Assembly: GCF_014648595.1 (NCBI RefSeq)
Contig: NZ_BMRK01000003.1
Span: 1 to 64,000, forward strand
DNA length: 64,000 nucleotides
Source: Nocardioides luteus
GTDB lineage: Bacteria; Actinomycetota; Actinomycetes; Propionibacteriales; Nocardioidaceae
Direction of reading: 5' to 3'
Part shown: piece after piece, positions 7,706 to 17,466 of the stretch
How positions within the stretch are numbered: the stretch's first letter is position 1
How the letters are laid out: each line of letters starts with the position of its first letter
Position numbers and translations under genes: made by a program
The notes under the pieces: generated by a model
The model's input: only the letters and a program-made list of their open reading frames with translations
What the model was told of the DNA's origin: nothing
Database searches by the model: none

Positions 7706-8929
7706 GTGACTTCTGTGATCGAGACCCCGCTGCGTACGGGCTCCGCGCATCACGCGCGCGGCTTCTGGGCCGTCGCGTTCCTCTTCGCAGCGACGATGGG
7801 CTTCGCCTCCGCCCCGGCACCGCTCTACGTCTTCTACGTCGACGAGCAGGGCTGGGGCTCGTTCGTGATCACCGCGGTGTTCGCGACGTACGGCGCGGGC
7901 GTGGCCATCTCGCTCTTCCTCGCCGGTCATCTCTCCGACCGGTTCGGGCGACGGCGGATGGCCGGCCCGGCGGTGCTGCTCAACGTGCTCGCCGCGCTGA
8001 TCTTCCTCTCCACCCACGAGCTGGGGTGGCTGCTCCTGGCACGGCTGATCTCCGGGATCGGCGTCGGGATGCTGACCGCCACCGCGACCGCTCACCTCGC
8101 CGAGCTGCACCGGATCGGGCGGCCGGGCGCCCCGACCACTCGCGTCGAGGTGGTCTCGACCGCGGCCAACATCGGCGGGCTCGGCCTGGGGCCGCTCGTC
8201 TCCGGTGCGCTGGCGGAGTGGGCGCCGCGGCCGCTCTACACGCCGTACGCCGTCTTCGCGTTCCTGATGGTGCTCGGGCTGCTGGCGGTCATGGCGGTGC
8301 CGGAGACGGTCGACACCGACCAGCCCGGGTGGCGCTACCAGCCGCAGCGGGTGCGCGTGCCGGCCGACGCCCGCGGCGCCTACTTCGCCGCCGGGATGGC
8401 GAGCTTCGTGGCCTTCGCGATGTTCGGCTTCTTCACCTCGCTGGTGCCGTCGTTCCTCGCTGACGACCTCGACCTCCACTCCCACCTCGTCGCGGGCGTG
8501 GTCGGCTTCTCGATCTTCGGCGCCGCGGCGCTCTTCCAGGTCCTGGCCGGGAGCTGGCCGCGGCGGAGGCTGTACGTCACCGGGCTGGTCGCCCTGACCG
8601 CCGGGCTCCTCCTCGTGGTCGGTGCCCTGCTGTCCGGCACCTTCTGGGTGCTCGTGGTCGGCGCGCTCGTCACCGGGGCCGGGTCCGGGATGTCGTTCAA
8701 GGCGGCCGTCGCGACCGTGATCTCGGTGGCGCCGGAGACGAGCCGGGGCGAGGCGCTGGCCGGGCTCTTCCTGATGGCCTATCTGGGGATCACGGTGCCG
8801 GTGGTACTGCTGGGAGTGCTGGTGCAGTACCTGACGATCGACACCGCGATGCTCGCCTTCGGCGCTCTCCTGCTGGTGCTGCTCGGGGTCGCCGCCCGCG
8901 GGGTGACCGGGGCGGGGCGTACGTCCTGA
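7706..8929 (+). CDS. MFS transporter
   Basis: The 407-residue integral membrane protein has about twelve hydrophobic segments. The typical MFS loop 2-3 motif is present (GHLSDRFGRRRM, residues ~75-86). The likely role is drug or metabolite export by proton antiport, as for other transporters of this size; substrate unknown. The GTG at 7706 places the first membrane segment (GFWAVAFLFAATMGFASA) near residue 19. The gene stands alone between the fadE5 terminator and a small membrane-protein gene. It is not a fragment of the broken transporter at 5295, whose termini differ. Confidence 0.88.
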   Translation: MTSVIETPLRTGSAHHARGFWAVAFLFAATMGFASAPAPLYVFYVDEQGWGSFVITAVFATYGAGVAISLFLAGHLSDRFGRRRMAGPAVLLNVLAALIFLSTHELGWLLLARLISGIGVGMLTATATAHLAELHRIGRPGAPTTRVEVVSTAANIGGLGLGPLVSGALAEWAPRPLYTPYAVFAFLMVLGLLAVMAVPETVDTDQPGWRYQPQRVRVPADARGAYFAAGMASFVAFAMFGFFTSLVPSFLADDLDLHSHLVAGVVGFSIFGAAALFQVLAGSWPRRRLYVTGLVALTAGLLLVVGALLSGTFWVLVVGALVTGAGSGMSFKAAVATVISVAPETSRGEALAGLFLMAYLGITVPVVLLGVLVQYLTIDTAMLAFGALLLVLLGVAARGVTGAGRTS

Positions 8930-9019
8930 GCGGTCTGCGGCGGTGATGCGGGGGACGGTATGCGGGCCTGATCCGGCTGGGTAGCGTGGCGCGCCACCCC
9001 CACAAGTCTGGAGCACATC

Positions 9020-9400
9020 ATGACCATCGGCCTAGGGATCATCCTGCTGGTCCTCGGACTCATCCTGCTCACCGGCGCCGTCGACCTGCCCGACGACCTC
9101 GCCAACGCCATCGCCAGCGAGCCGCTCGGCTGGATCTTCGTCATCGCCGGAGGCCTCGCCATCGTCATCGGCGTGCTGCTCTCGGTGAACCGATCCCAGC
9201 ACACCACCGCTGTCGAGCACCGTCGCTACGACGCGGGGCCCGGGTACGGCGACGGCCCGGCGTACGGCGGCCCGCAGGGGCCCTACCCCGGCCCGCCGCA
9301 GGGCAACTACCCGCCCGCTGGCCCGCCGCAGGGCAGCTACCCGCCTGGTCCCGGCCCGTCGCAGGGTGGCTACCCGGGCGGTCGCGGCCGACTCGACTGA
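9020..9400 (+). CDS. Small membrane protein with Pro/Gly/Tyr-rich tail (DUF6458-like)
   Basis: The 126-residue protein has two hydrophobic segments, residues ~3-20 and ~38-57, joined by a short loop, and then a flexible cytoplasmic or external tail of GPGYGDGPAYGGPQGPYPGP-type repeats. The two-helix part resembles the actinobacterial DUF6458 family; function unknown. ATG at 9020 follows GGAGCACATC. Its last 31 bases overlap the 3' end of the convergent lysG gene. Confidence 0.65.
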   Translation: MTIGLGIILLVLGLILLTGAVDLPDDLANAIASEPLGWIFVIAGGLAIVIGVLLSVNRSQHTTAVEHRRYDAGPGYGDGPAYGGPQGPYPGPPQGNYPPAGPPQGSYPPGPGPSQGGYPGGRGRLD

Positions 9401-10293
9401 CGCGGTCGGCGCAGCTGGGCACGCGCGGCGCGGCGTACGGCCTCGCTCAGGTCGTCGAGGGCGAGCGAGTCGAGGCGCCAGCGCTGCCAGAAGAGGTCGA
9501 CGTCGATCGGCTTCGCTCCCGGGAGCGGGATCGTGATGCCGGACTCGAGGTCGGCCTCGGCCTGGGCGTCGAGGAGCATCCCCCAGCCGAGGCCGCGCCG
9601 GATGGCCTCGTGGAAGTCGTGGCTGCTCGGGACCCGGTGGACGACCGGCGGCCGGGTCGCGCCGTGGGCGGCCAGCACCTCGTCCTGGAGGTGGTCCTTC
9701 TCGTTGTAGACGATCATCGGGATCGCGCTCCAGTCGACGCCGCGACCCTTGCGGTGGCGTTCGACGAGCGCAGGCGTCGCGCCGGGGGTGTAGCGCAGCC
9801 TTCCCAGAGGTTCGACGCTGCAGCCCTGGACCGGCTTCGGCTCGCTGGTGACCGCGGCGAACACCTCGCCCCGGCGCAGCGCGTCGGCCGAGTAGCCCTG
9901 GTCCTCGACGGTGATCCGCAGCGCGGTCCGCTCCCAGGTCGCGACCTCGTCGAGCACGGGGCGGAACCAGGTCGCGAGGGTGTCGGCGTTGACCACGACG
10001 GAGAGGTCGATGACGGCCTCTCCGGTGGTCTCCTCCGTCGCCAGGCTCGCGGCGGCCTCGGCGAGCAGCAGGCGGAGCTGGCGTCCGTGCCGGATCAGCG
10101 GCTCGCCCGCCTCGGTGGGCGTGCACGGAGTCGTACGCCGCACCAGCACCTGCCCGGCCGCGCGCTCGAGCGCGCGGATCCGCTGGCTGACGGCGCTCGG
10201 AGTGATGTGGAGACGACGCGCCGCGGCGTCGAACGTGCCCTCCTCGGTGATGACGACGAGGGTCTCGAGCTGGGTCGGGTCGAGCGCGGGCAT
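9370..10293 (-). CDS. lysG: LysR-type regulator, LysG/ArgP family
   Basis: The 307-residue DNA-binding regulator has an N-terminal winged HTH (LDPTQLETLVVITEEGTFDA and the recognition region AVSQRIRALERAAG) and a periplasmic-binding-like effector domain. The sequence and the divergent lysE-type exporter fit LysG/ArgP, which senses basic amino acids (Lys, Arg, His) and activates the exporter. The 74-bp region between the two genes is the expected binding site. Its 3' end overlaps the convergent small membrane-protein gene by 31 bases. Effector specificity cannot be read from the sequence. Confidence 0.9.
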   Translation of the reverse strand: MPALDPTQLETLVVITEEGTFDAAARRLHITPSAVSQRIRALERAAGQVLVRRTTPCTPTEAGEPLIRHGRQLRLLLAEAAASLATEETTGEAVIDLSVVVNADTLATWFRPVLDEVATWERTALRITVEDQGYSADALRRGEVFAAVTSEPKPVQGCSVEPLGRLRYTPGATPALVERHRKGRGVDWSAIPMIVYNEKDHLQDEVLAAHGATRPPVVHRVPSSHDFHEAIRRGLGWGMLLDAQAEADLESGITIPLPGAKPIDVDLFWQRWRLDSLALDDLSEAVRRAARAQLRRPRQSSRPRPPG

Positions 10294-10367
10294 GGCTTAA
10301 GTGTGGCTTGTCTTCGGTTAGTTTCTTTCGCTGGTCTGCATGCTCTGAGCGACTTAGCGTCGGTCTC

Positions 10368-10976
10368 GTGCTCACCGCCAGCCTCGCCGGTCTCCTCACC
10401 GGGCTCACCCTCATCGTCGCCATCGGCTCCCAGAATGCGTACGTCCTCCGGCAGGGCATCCTCCGCTCGCACATCCTCGTCGTGGTGGCGGTGTGCGCGG
10501 CCTCCGACCTGATCCTCATCTGTGCGGGCGTCGGTGGGATGGGCGCGGTCGTCGAACGCGCCGGTTGGGTGATGGAGGTGCTGCGGTGGCTGGGGGTGGC
10601 GTTCCTGGGGTGGTACGGCATCGGCTCGTTCCGGCGGGCGCTTCGCCCCTCCGGTCTGGACGCGGCAGACGCACCGGCCGACTCGCTCCTCCGCGTCGCA
10701 GCCAAGGCTGCCGCCTTCACCTGGCTGAACCCGCACGTCTACATCGACACCCTGGTGCTGCACGGATCGATCGCGGCGACGTACGGCGCGGCGCGGTGGG
10801 GGTTCGCGGTCGGCGGCTGCCTGGCCAGCATCATCTGGTTCGCCGGTCTCGGTTACGGTGCCCGCCTCCTCGCTCCGCTGCTCGCCAGCCGGCGCGCGTG
10901 GCGGGTGCTCGACAGCCTCATCGGGGTCACGATGCTGGCGATCGCGGGCGGTCTCGCAGTCGGCGGGCTGGGGTGA
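10368..10976 (+). CDS. lysE: LysE/ArgO family amino-acid exporter
   Basis: The 202-residue membrane protein has about six hydrophobic segments. The N-terminal motif TLIVAIGSQNAYVLRQGI is characteristic of LysE/ArgO exporters, which expel excess basic amino acids. A second family block, AAAFTWLNPHVYIDTLVL, is also present. The GTG at 10368 gives the normal N-terminus; the longer frame upstream adds non-family sequence. It is divergent from lysG, the classic regulator-exporter pair, so control by LysG with lysine, arginine or related dipeptides is likely. Confidence 0.92.
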   Translation: MLTASLAGLLTGLTLIVAIGSQNAYVLRQGILRSHILVVVAVCAASDLILICAGVGGMGAVVERAGWVMEVLRWLGVAFLGWYGIGSFRRALRPSGLDAADAPADSLLRVAAKAAAFTWLNPHVYIDTLVLHGSIAATYGAARWGFAVGGCLASIIWFAGLGYGARLLAPLLASRRAWRVLDSLIGVTMLAIAGGLAVGGLG

Positions 10977-11024
10977 GTGCCTCAAATCCCGCCGGGGCGT
11001 TGACCGGCCGCCTAGTGTGGCCGC

Positions 11025-11966
11025 ATGGCGTGGACGACCTCCGACATCCCAGACCTGACCGGCAAGAACGCTGTGGTGACCGGACCGACGATCGGCGGGA
11101 TCGGCTACTTCATCGCGCGCGGGCTCGCCGCTGCGGGAGCTCGGGTGATCCTGGCGGGGCGCTCGTGGGAGAAGCTCGACGACGCCGCTGCCGCGCTCAC
11201 CGAGGAGGTCCCGGGCGCCAGCCTCGACCGGGTCGCGCTCGATCTCGCCTCGCTCCAGGCCGTACGCGCCGGGGCCGAGGCGATCGCTGCGGCGACCTTC
11301 GACGGCGGTGGGCCGCTCCACCTGCTGGTCAACAACGCAGGGGTCATGGCGACCCCGCAGGCGCGCACCGTGGACGATCTCGATCTGCAGATGGCGACCA
11401 ACCACTTCGGCCCGTTCCTGCTCACCGGCCTGCTGCTGGAGCCGCTGGCCGAGAGCGGCGAAGGCCGGATCGTGACGATGTCGAGCATGATGCACCGGAT
11501 GGCCCGCAAGGCACCGCTCGGCTTCCCGACGGTGCAGGTCGGCCGCTACTCGCCGTGGAACGTGTACTCCCAGTCGAAGCTCGCCAACCTGCTCTTCACC
11601 TATGAGCTCCAGCGACGCCTGGAGAAGGCGGGGCTGCCGGTCGCTGCGTACGCCGCCCACCCGGGGCTCGCCTCCAGCCAGCTGATGGCCAACGGTGCCT
11701 CTCGCACCATGATCGCGCCGATCGCGAGCATCGGCGAGGCAGCGGTCAGGGCGATGGCACAGACGCCGGAGGCGGGCGCATGGCCGGCGCTGATGGCGGC
11801 GACCTTCCCCGACCTCGAGCCCGGGACGTACGTCGGTCCGGGTGGTGGCCTCGAGGGTCGCGGCGCGCCCAAGCCGGTCTCCTCCTCGCGGCTCGCTCGC
11901 GACCGGGAGGCAGCGCGGGCGCTGTGGGAGCTCTCCGAGCAGACCACCGGAGTCTCCTACCCCTGA
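11025..11966 (+). CDS. Short-chain dehydrogenase/reductase
   Basis: The 313-residue SDR has a Rossmann start VVTGPTIGGIGYFIARGLAA (a variant of TGxxxGxG), an NNAG motif, a catalytic Ser in TMSSMM and the YSQSK active-site Tyr-Lys pair. Length and the C-terminal half resemble retinol-dehydrogenase/protochlorophyllide-reductase-like SDRs. NADP(H) use is inferred from the basic residue after the second strand (LAGRSW). No metabolic neighbour suggests the substrate. ATG at 11025. Confidence 0.85.
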   Translation: MAWTTSDIPDLTGKNAVVTGPTIGGIGYFIARGLAAAGARVILAGRSWEKLDDAAAALTEEVPGASLDRVALDLASLQAVRAGAEAIAAATFDGGGPLHLLVNNAGVMATPQARTVDDLDLQMATNHFGPFLLTGLLLEPLAESGEGRIVTMSSMMHRMARKAPLGFPTVQVGRYSPWNVYSQSKLANLLFTYELQRRLEKAGLPVAAYAAHPGLASSQLMANGASRTMIAPIASIGEAAVRAMAQTPEAGAWPALMAATFPDLEPGTYVGPGGGLEGRGAPKPVSSSRLARDREAARALWELSEQTTGVSYP

Positions 11967-12053
11967 GGTACGTCGCCGGTCGACCAAAGTCTGTACCCTT
12001 TCGCTACCTCCGGCCGATGCCACGGCCGGCCGCCTGCTCCTAGATTCAGGAGG

Positions 12054-12956
12054 GTGAGCAAGAAGGTCCAGACCTGGTCGCGCACGATCGACGGGCACAC
12101 CCACCATCTCGAGGTGACCGGCGAGATCGTGCGCCGGTTCGTGTGGACGGTGGACGGCGAGGAGATCCTCGACAAGAAGACCGCCGACGACCGCGCACGG
12201 CTGGAGACCAAGGAGCACGGCAGCATGCTCGTGGCCCACTCCGGTCTCGGCACGCCCCGCCGCGCGACCTACTTCGCGCCCGGTGAGGGCCTGGCCGGGC
12301 TGGCCGGCGTCGGTGGCGTCGACCTCACTCCGGAGCAGGGGTCGCGGGCTGCTGCGTACGAACGGAAGGTGATCGATCATCCGCGCCGCTACGCGCTCGT
12401 CGAGACCCTCGGCGGCGCCGCGAGCGTGCTCGCCGGCGTCGTCGGCGCGATGGTCGTGGCTTGGATCGTCTCCCGGATCTCGTTCCCCGGCATCCCGCTC
12501 CCGGACCTCCCCGACCTGCCGGACCTCCCTCTCCCCGACCTCCCCAGCATCCCCTGGCCGTCGATCCCCTGGCCCGACCTACCCTCCCTGCACGTGCCGG
12601 ACTGGCTCGAGCGGATTTTCGGCTACGCGAAGTACGTCTGGCCGATCGTCCTCGCCTTCGTGCTCGCCCAGGGCGAGATTCGGCGGCGTCGCAAGCACGC
12701 CGAGGCGTCGGCCGCGCAGGCCGAGAAGGTAGAACCGTCGCGCGAGACGTCAGTTCTGGCGGCCGAAACGTCAGTTACGTCGGCCGAAACGTCAGCTACG
12801 TCGAACGAAACGTCAGATTCGATCGACACAAGTGCCCACTCGGCCGACCAAACTGCCATCTCGGCCGACCTAACTGACTTCTCGCCCGACGCAGGTGACG
12901 TCTCGGCCGACCAAACTGACGTCTCGGCTGAGACTGGTCAGCGGCGGGGCTTGTAG
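12054..12956 (+). CDS. Unknown membrane protein with DLPDLP-rich loop and repeat-encoded tail
   Basis: I do not recognise this 300-residue protein. An N-terminal ~115-residue soluble domain (starting KVQTWSRTIDGHTHHLEVTG) precedes a hydrophobic segment at ~125-142. Next comes a proline-rich loop of PDLPDLPDLPLPDLP-type repeats, then a second hydrophobic segment at ~195-212 (YAKYVWPIVLAFVLAQGE) and a basic stretch RRRRKH. Residues ~228-296 are not conserved-looking sequence but the translation of a 21-bp DNA repeat (heptads such as AETSVTS and ADQTDVS). The GTG at 12054 sits directly behind AGGAGG with no spacer, so start choice or mode of initiation is uncertain. The gene ends overlap the convergent enoyl-CoA hydratase gene by 19 bases. 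Confidence 0.7.
   Translation: MSKKVQTWSRTIDGHTHHLEVTGEIVRRFVWTVDGEEILDKKTADDRARLETKEHGSMLVAHSGLGTPRRATYFAPGEGLAGLAGVGGVDLTPEQGSRAAAYERKVIDHPRRYALVETLGGAASVLAGVVGAMVVAWIVSRISFPGIPLPDLPDLPDLPLPDLPSIPWPSIPWPDLPSLHVPDWLERIFGYAKYVWPIVLAFVLAQGEIRRRRKHAEASAAQAEKVEPSRETSVLAAETSVTSAETSATSNETSDSIDTSAHSADQTAISADLTDFSPDAGDVSADQTDVSAETGQRRGL
12737..12940. repeat. 21-bp iterated repeat, locus 1 (inverted cluster inside a gene end)
   Basis: About ten 21-bp units. The first four run as CGGCCGAAACGTCAGTTACGT-like copies; after a centre near 12830 the units run as the reverse complement (TCGGCCGACCAAACTGACG plus TC). The whole block is therefore a large imperfect palindrome. It is translated in frame as the tail of the upstream membrane protein and lies where two genes converge. 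Confidence 0.85.
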
Positions 12957-13729
12957 GTCGGCTTCTCGCGCTTGAAGGCGGCCTCGCGGGCGATCTTGGT
13001 GTTCTCACCGAAGAGGAGACGGAGCTGCTCGATGCGCTCGCGGGAGAAGGTGCGCTTGATGGGGGCGTACCAGGTGTCGTTGAAGAGGCGCTTGGCCGCG
13101 GCGAGCTGGTCCGGGGAGCGCTCGGAGAGCTTGCGGGCGAAGGCGGTCGCGGTGGCGACCGGGTCGGCGGAGAGCTCGGTGACCAGACCCAGCTCGTAGG
13201 CACGCTCGCCGGAGAACTGCTCGGCGGTCATGGTGAGCTTCTTGGCGGTGTCGAGGCCGACCACCTCGGAGAGGGACCGGATGCCGGTCATGTCGGGGAT
13301 GATGCCCCACTTGCCCTCGAGCACCGACCACTGCGAGTCGGGCTCGGCGATGCGGAAGTCGGCGCCGAGCGCGATCTGTACGCCGCCGCCGAGGCAGTGA
13401 CCGTGGACGGCCGCGATCACCGGGACCGGCAGCCGGCGCCAGGCCCAGACCGACTCCTGGAAGAGGTTGGTGCCGCGGAAGGGGACCGGCGTGAACGCGC
13501 CGACGATCTTCTTCGGGTCGCGCAGGACCGAGGCGAAGTCGAGGCCGGCGGTGAACGCGTCCCCCTCACCGGCGATGACCACTGCCCGCAGGTCGCGGTT
13601 CTTCCGGAGCTCCTTGGCGGTGGCGACCAGCTCGCGGAGCAGGTCCAGGGTCAGCGCGTTGAGCTTCTCGGGGCGGTTGAGACGCACCTGAGCGATGCCG
13701 TCGTTGATTTCGGTGGTGACGAGGGGCAT
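12938..13729 (-). CDS. Enoyl-CoA hydratase/isomerase (crotonase) family protein
   Basis: The 263-residue crotonase-fold protein has the oxyanion-hole regions DAFTAGLDFASV and GHCLGGGVQIALGADFRIA. The position that usually carries the second catalytic acid reads WGIIPDMTG instead of the common LGLxPGxGG, so it may not be a canonical hydratase; relatives are annotated crotonase/enoyl-CoA hydratase. The likely substrate is a CoA thioester. ATG at 13729 gives the family N-terminus (PLVTTEINDGIAQVRLNRPE); no purine-rich ribosome site is seen ahead of it. It is divergent from pgm, with only 38 bases between the starts. Confidence 0.85.
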   Translation of the reverse strand: MPLVTTEINDGIAQVRLNRPEKLNALTLDLLRELVATAKELRKNRDLRAVVIAGEGDAFTAGLDFASVLRDPKKIVGAFTPVPFRGTNLFQESVWAWRRLPVPVIAAVHGHCLGGGVQIALGADFRIAEPDSQWSVLEGKWGIIPDMTGIRSLSEVVGLDTAKKLTMTAEQFSGERAYELGLVTELSADPVATATAFARKLSERSPDQLAAAKRLFNDTWYAPIKRTFSRERIEQLRLLFGENTKIAREAAFKREKPTYKPRR

Positions 13730-13767
13730 GAGGAGAACATTACGGGGCAGTAGGCATGATGGGACAC

Positions 13768-15456
<1,689 letters not shown>

Positions 15457-15460
15457 TCCC

Positions 15461-15546
15461 CGAGAAGTCGAAATCTGACGCCGAAGCGTCGAAAATCGGC
15501 GCCGAGTGGTCCCACTCGGCGCCGATTTTCGACCTCTCGCGGTCGA
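15461..15546. terminator. Bidirectional hairpin built from the 21-bp repeat, locus 2
   Basis: Bases 15488-15533 form a perfect 22-bp stem (arms GTCGAAAATCGGCGCC... and ...GGCGCCGATTTTCGAC) with an almost absent loop around GGTCCC. Two 21-bp units (GTCGAAATCTGACGCCGAAGC-like) lead into it. It fills the gap between the convergent pgm and CMD-family genes and is the obvious terminator for both. Confidence 0.88.
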
Positions 15547-16011
15547 CTAGCGGAGCCAGAAGGGGTGCTCGGCGTCCTCTCGTACCGTCACGTTCACACG
15601 GTTGAAGAGGTTGTGGGTGGCGATGCAGAGGACGAGTGCGGCGGTCTGCCGCTCGTCGTAGTGCTTCGTGACCTCGCGCCAGAGCTCGTCGGGTACGGCG
15701 TCCTCGGAGTCGGCGAGGCGGGTGACCGCGTCGGCGAGCGCGAGCGCCGCCTTCTCCGCCTCGTCGAAGAAGGGCGACTCGCGGTGGGCGGCGACGCCGA
15801 CGACCTTCTCCATCGAGAGACCGACGTCGTCGAGACGGGCGACATGGCCCTGGAGGCAGGCGGCGCAGCCGTTGAGCTGGCTCACCCGGATCGCGACGAG
15901 CTCGGTCGTGGTCTCCGGGAGACCACCGTCGGCCACCGCGGCCAGGAGGTTGCCGATGCCCTTGAAGGCCTGCGGGATGACTTCTGCTGGGTTCTTCATT
16001 CGGTTGCTCAT
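15547..16011 (-). CDS. Carboxymuconolactone decarboxylase (CMD/AhpD-like) family protein
   Basis: The 154-residue protein has the AhpD-like CMD fold. Its redox motif GCAACLQGH (CxxC followed by His) suggests a peroxidase or disulfide-handling role rather than decarboxylation. It is divergent from the ECF41-type sigma gene. CMD genes are one of three enzyme classes (CMD, oxidoreductase, epimerase) known to sit beside ECF41 sigma genes and to be their targets. The ATG at 16011 follows GGGGAT; a start at the next Met (15999) is possible. Confidence 0.88.
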   Translation of the reverse strand: MSNRMKNPAEVIPQAFKGIGNLLAAVADGGLPETTTELVAIRVSQLNGCAACLQGHVARLDDVGLSMEKVVGVAAHRESPFFDEAEKAALALADAVTRLADSEDAVPDELWREVTKHYDERQTAALVLCIATHNLFNRVNVTVREDAEHPFWLR

Positions 16012-16022
16012 GCCATCCCCGA

Positions 16023-16047
16023 CCCGGGGCGTGCCGGGGATGTGACA
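16023..16047 (-). promoter_or_regulatory. Candidate ECF41-dependent promoter of the CMD gene
   Basis: On the minus strand TGTCACA (16047-16041) matches the -35 element reported for ECF41 promoters. About 17 bases later comes GGGTCGG, a weak fit to the reported CGTC -10. The leader to the ATG at 16011 would be only a few bases. Confidence 0.35.
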
Positions 16048-16161
16048 GGTTCGGGGAAAGAAAAGATTCCTTCCAGGATCGGTCACATCTGGGTCGTGTC
16101 ACGTGTCGGGTGTGGGGGATCACCAGATGAGACGACTGAGCGAACTGGACGGGCACTTCAT

Positions 16162-16222
16162 GGACTTGACGGGTGTTTCAGTGCCCGTCAAGTCCAGGGA
16201 TACCCGGTCGACCGGGTATCCC
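16162..16222. promoter_or_regulatory. Two strong inverted repeats upstream of the ECF41 sigma gene
   Basis: GGACTTGACGGG (16162-16173) and CCCGTCAAGTCC (16184-16195) form a perfect 12-bp stem around a 10-base loop. Immediately after, 16197-16222 is a perfect 26-bp palindrome centred on GGTCGACC. Both lie within 90 bases of the sigma-factor start. They could be operators, a leader structure or a terminator for incoming transcription. Confidence 0.6.
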
Positions 16223-16250
16223 ACACGGTCGCCAACCGAGAGGACAGACG

Positions 16251-17147
16251 ATGCAACAGCAGTGGCTGGCGGAGCGGTTCGAGGAGGAGCGGCGACAGCT
16301 GTTCGCGGTGGCCTACCGGATGCTCGGGTCGGCGGCGGAGGCCGAGGACGCGGTGCAGGACGCGTGGCTCCGGCTGAGCCGCAGCGATGCCGAGGAGATC
16401 GACAACATCGGCGGCTGGCTGACGACCGTGGTGGCGCGGGTCTGTCTCAACGTGCTCCGCTCCCGCAAGACCCGCGGTGAGCTGTCCCTGGACGCCGACG
16501 CGCTCGGTGACCGGCTGCCGGAGCCGACGGTCGTCCTCGACGACGCCACCGCCCAGGACCCGGCCGAGCGTGCGGTGCTCGCCGACTCGGTCAGCATCGC
16601 CCTCCTGGTCGTGCTCGACCAGCTCTCCCCCGACGAGCGGCTGGCGTTCGTGCTCCACGATCTCTTCGCCGTGCCCTTCGAGGAGATCGCGTCGATGCTC
16701 GATCGAACACCCGACTCGACGCGCCAGCTCGCCAGCCGCGCGCGGCGCCGGGTCCGAGGCCGCACACCGACAGACGACGGATCAGCCCAGCGCGAGGTCG
16801 TCGATGCGTTCTTCGCAGCCGCCCAGAACGGTGACCTCGACCGTCTCGTCGCCGCGCTCCATCCCGATGTGGTCCTCCGCGCCGACCTGGGCTCCGGCGT
16901 CACCACCTACCGCGGGGCGGCGAAGGTGGCCGGCAACGCGGTCATGTACGCCCACTCCGACCGCCGCACCCACGCTGCCCTCGTCAACGGCTCGCCCGGC
17001 GTCGTCATCACCATCGCCGGAAAGCTCTTCAGCGTCATGGCTTTCACGGTCGAGGACGGCGTCATCACCGAGATCGAGGCGTACGCCGCCCCAGCCCAGG
17101 TCGCGAAGCTCGCTGCGAGCCTGGGGCTGGAGTCAGCGCACGGCTGA
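16251..17147 (+). CDS. ECF sigma factor, ECF41/SigJ type, with C-terminal SnoaL-like domain
   Basis: The 298-residue sigma factor has a sigma-2 region (LFAVAYRMLGSAAEAEDAVQ, residues ~20-40), an LPEP segment near 88 between the sigma regions, a sigma-4 region (LDQLSPDERLAFVLHDLFAV onward, ~125-175) and an NTF2/SnoaL-like domain from ~185. That C-terminal domain, the LPEP motif and the neighbouring CMD gene define ECF41, where the extra domain controls activity in place of an anti-sigma factor. No anti-sigma gene is seen here, which fits. ATG at 16251 follows GAGAGGA. Confidence 0.92.
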   Translation: MQQQWLAERFEEERRQLFAVAYRMLGSAAEAEDAVQDAWLRLSRSDAEEIDNIGGWLTTVVARVCLNVLRSRKTRGELSLDADALGDRLPEPTVVLDDATAQDPAERAVLADSVSIALLVVLDQLSPDERLAFVLHDLFAVPFEEIASMLDRTPDSTRQLASRARRRVRGRTPTDDGSAQREVVDAFFAAAQNGDLDRLVAALHPDVVLRADLGSGVTTYRGAAKVAGNAVMYAHSDRRTHAALVNGSPGVVITIAGKLFSVMAFTVEDGVITEIEAYAAPAQVAKLAASLGLESAHG

Positions 17148-17151
17148 GGGG

Positions 17152-17451
17152 TCAGGCGGCCTGACGGCGGGGGCGGCCACGGCCACGCTTGTGGCTCACC
17201 ACCCGGCCACGTTCGACGATCTCGCCGCCCCACACGCCCCACGGCTCGGAGCGCGCAAGCGCCCCGGAGAGGCACTCACGCATCACCGGGCAGTCGAGGC
17301 AGCGATCTTTGGCCACCTCGAGGGCGGCTGGGGACTCTGAGAACCACAACGCAGAGTCGTCTCCGTGGCACGGCAGGCCGGCGGCGTACAAAGGCGGGAT
17401 GATCTCCAAGGACACCCCTTGAGAATCTTCGCCTGAGGTAGGCCCGCACAT
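17152..17451 (-). CDS. whiB7: WhiB7-type transcriptional activator
   Basis: The 99-residue iron-sulfur protein has four cluster cysteines (C28, C51, C54, C60; the last three in CLDCPVMREC). The GVWGG turn follows within EPWGVWGGEIVERG, and a C-terminal AT-hook RGRGRPRR is typical of WhiB7. WhiB7 binds the primary sigma factor and activates intrinsic antibiotic-resistance genes. The ATG at 17451 lies nine bases after TAAGGT, suggesting a leaderless message. A GTG at 17415 is the alternative and gives an N-terminus closer in length to M. tuberculosis WhiB7. It is divergent from the metalloprotease gene. Confidence 0.9.
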   Translation of the reverse strand: MCGPTSGEDSQGVSLEIIPPLYAAGLPCHGDDSALWFSESPAALEVAKDRCLDCPVMRECLSGALARSEPWGVWGGEIVERGRVVSHKRGRGRPRRQAA

Positions 17452-17460
17452 CGGGAAAGT

Positions 17461-17466
17461 ACCTTA
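17461..17466 (-). promoter_or_regulatory. Candidate -10 element of whiB7
   Basis: TAAGGT on the minus strand ends nine bases before the ATG at 17451, the spacing expected if transcription starts at the start codon. No convincing -35 is seen at the right distance. Confidence 0.35.

Noticed and set aside
12737-12940. CRISPR-like array
   Set aside because: Units are 21 bp with no unique spacers, are degenerate, reverse orientation in the middle, and have no cas genes nearby.
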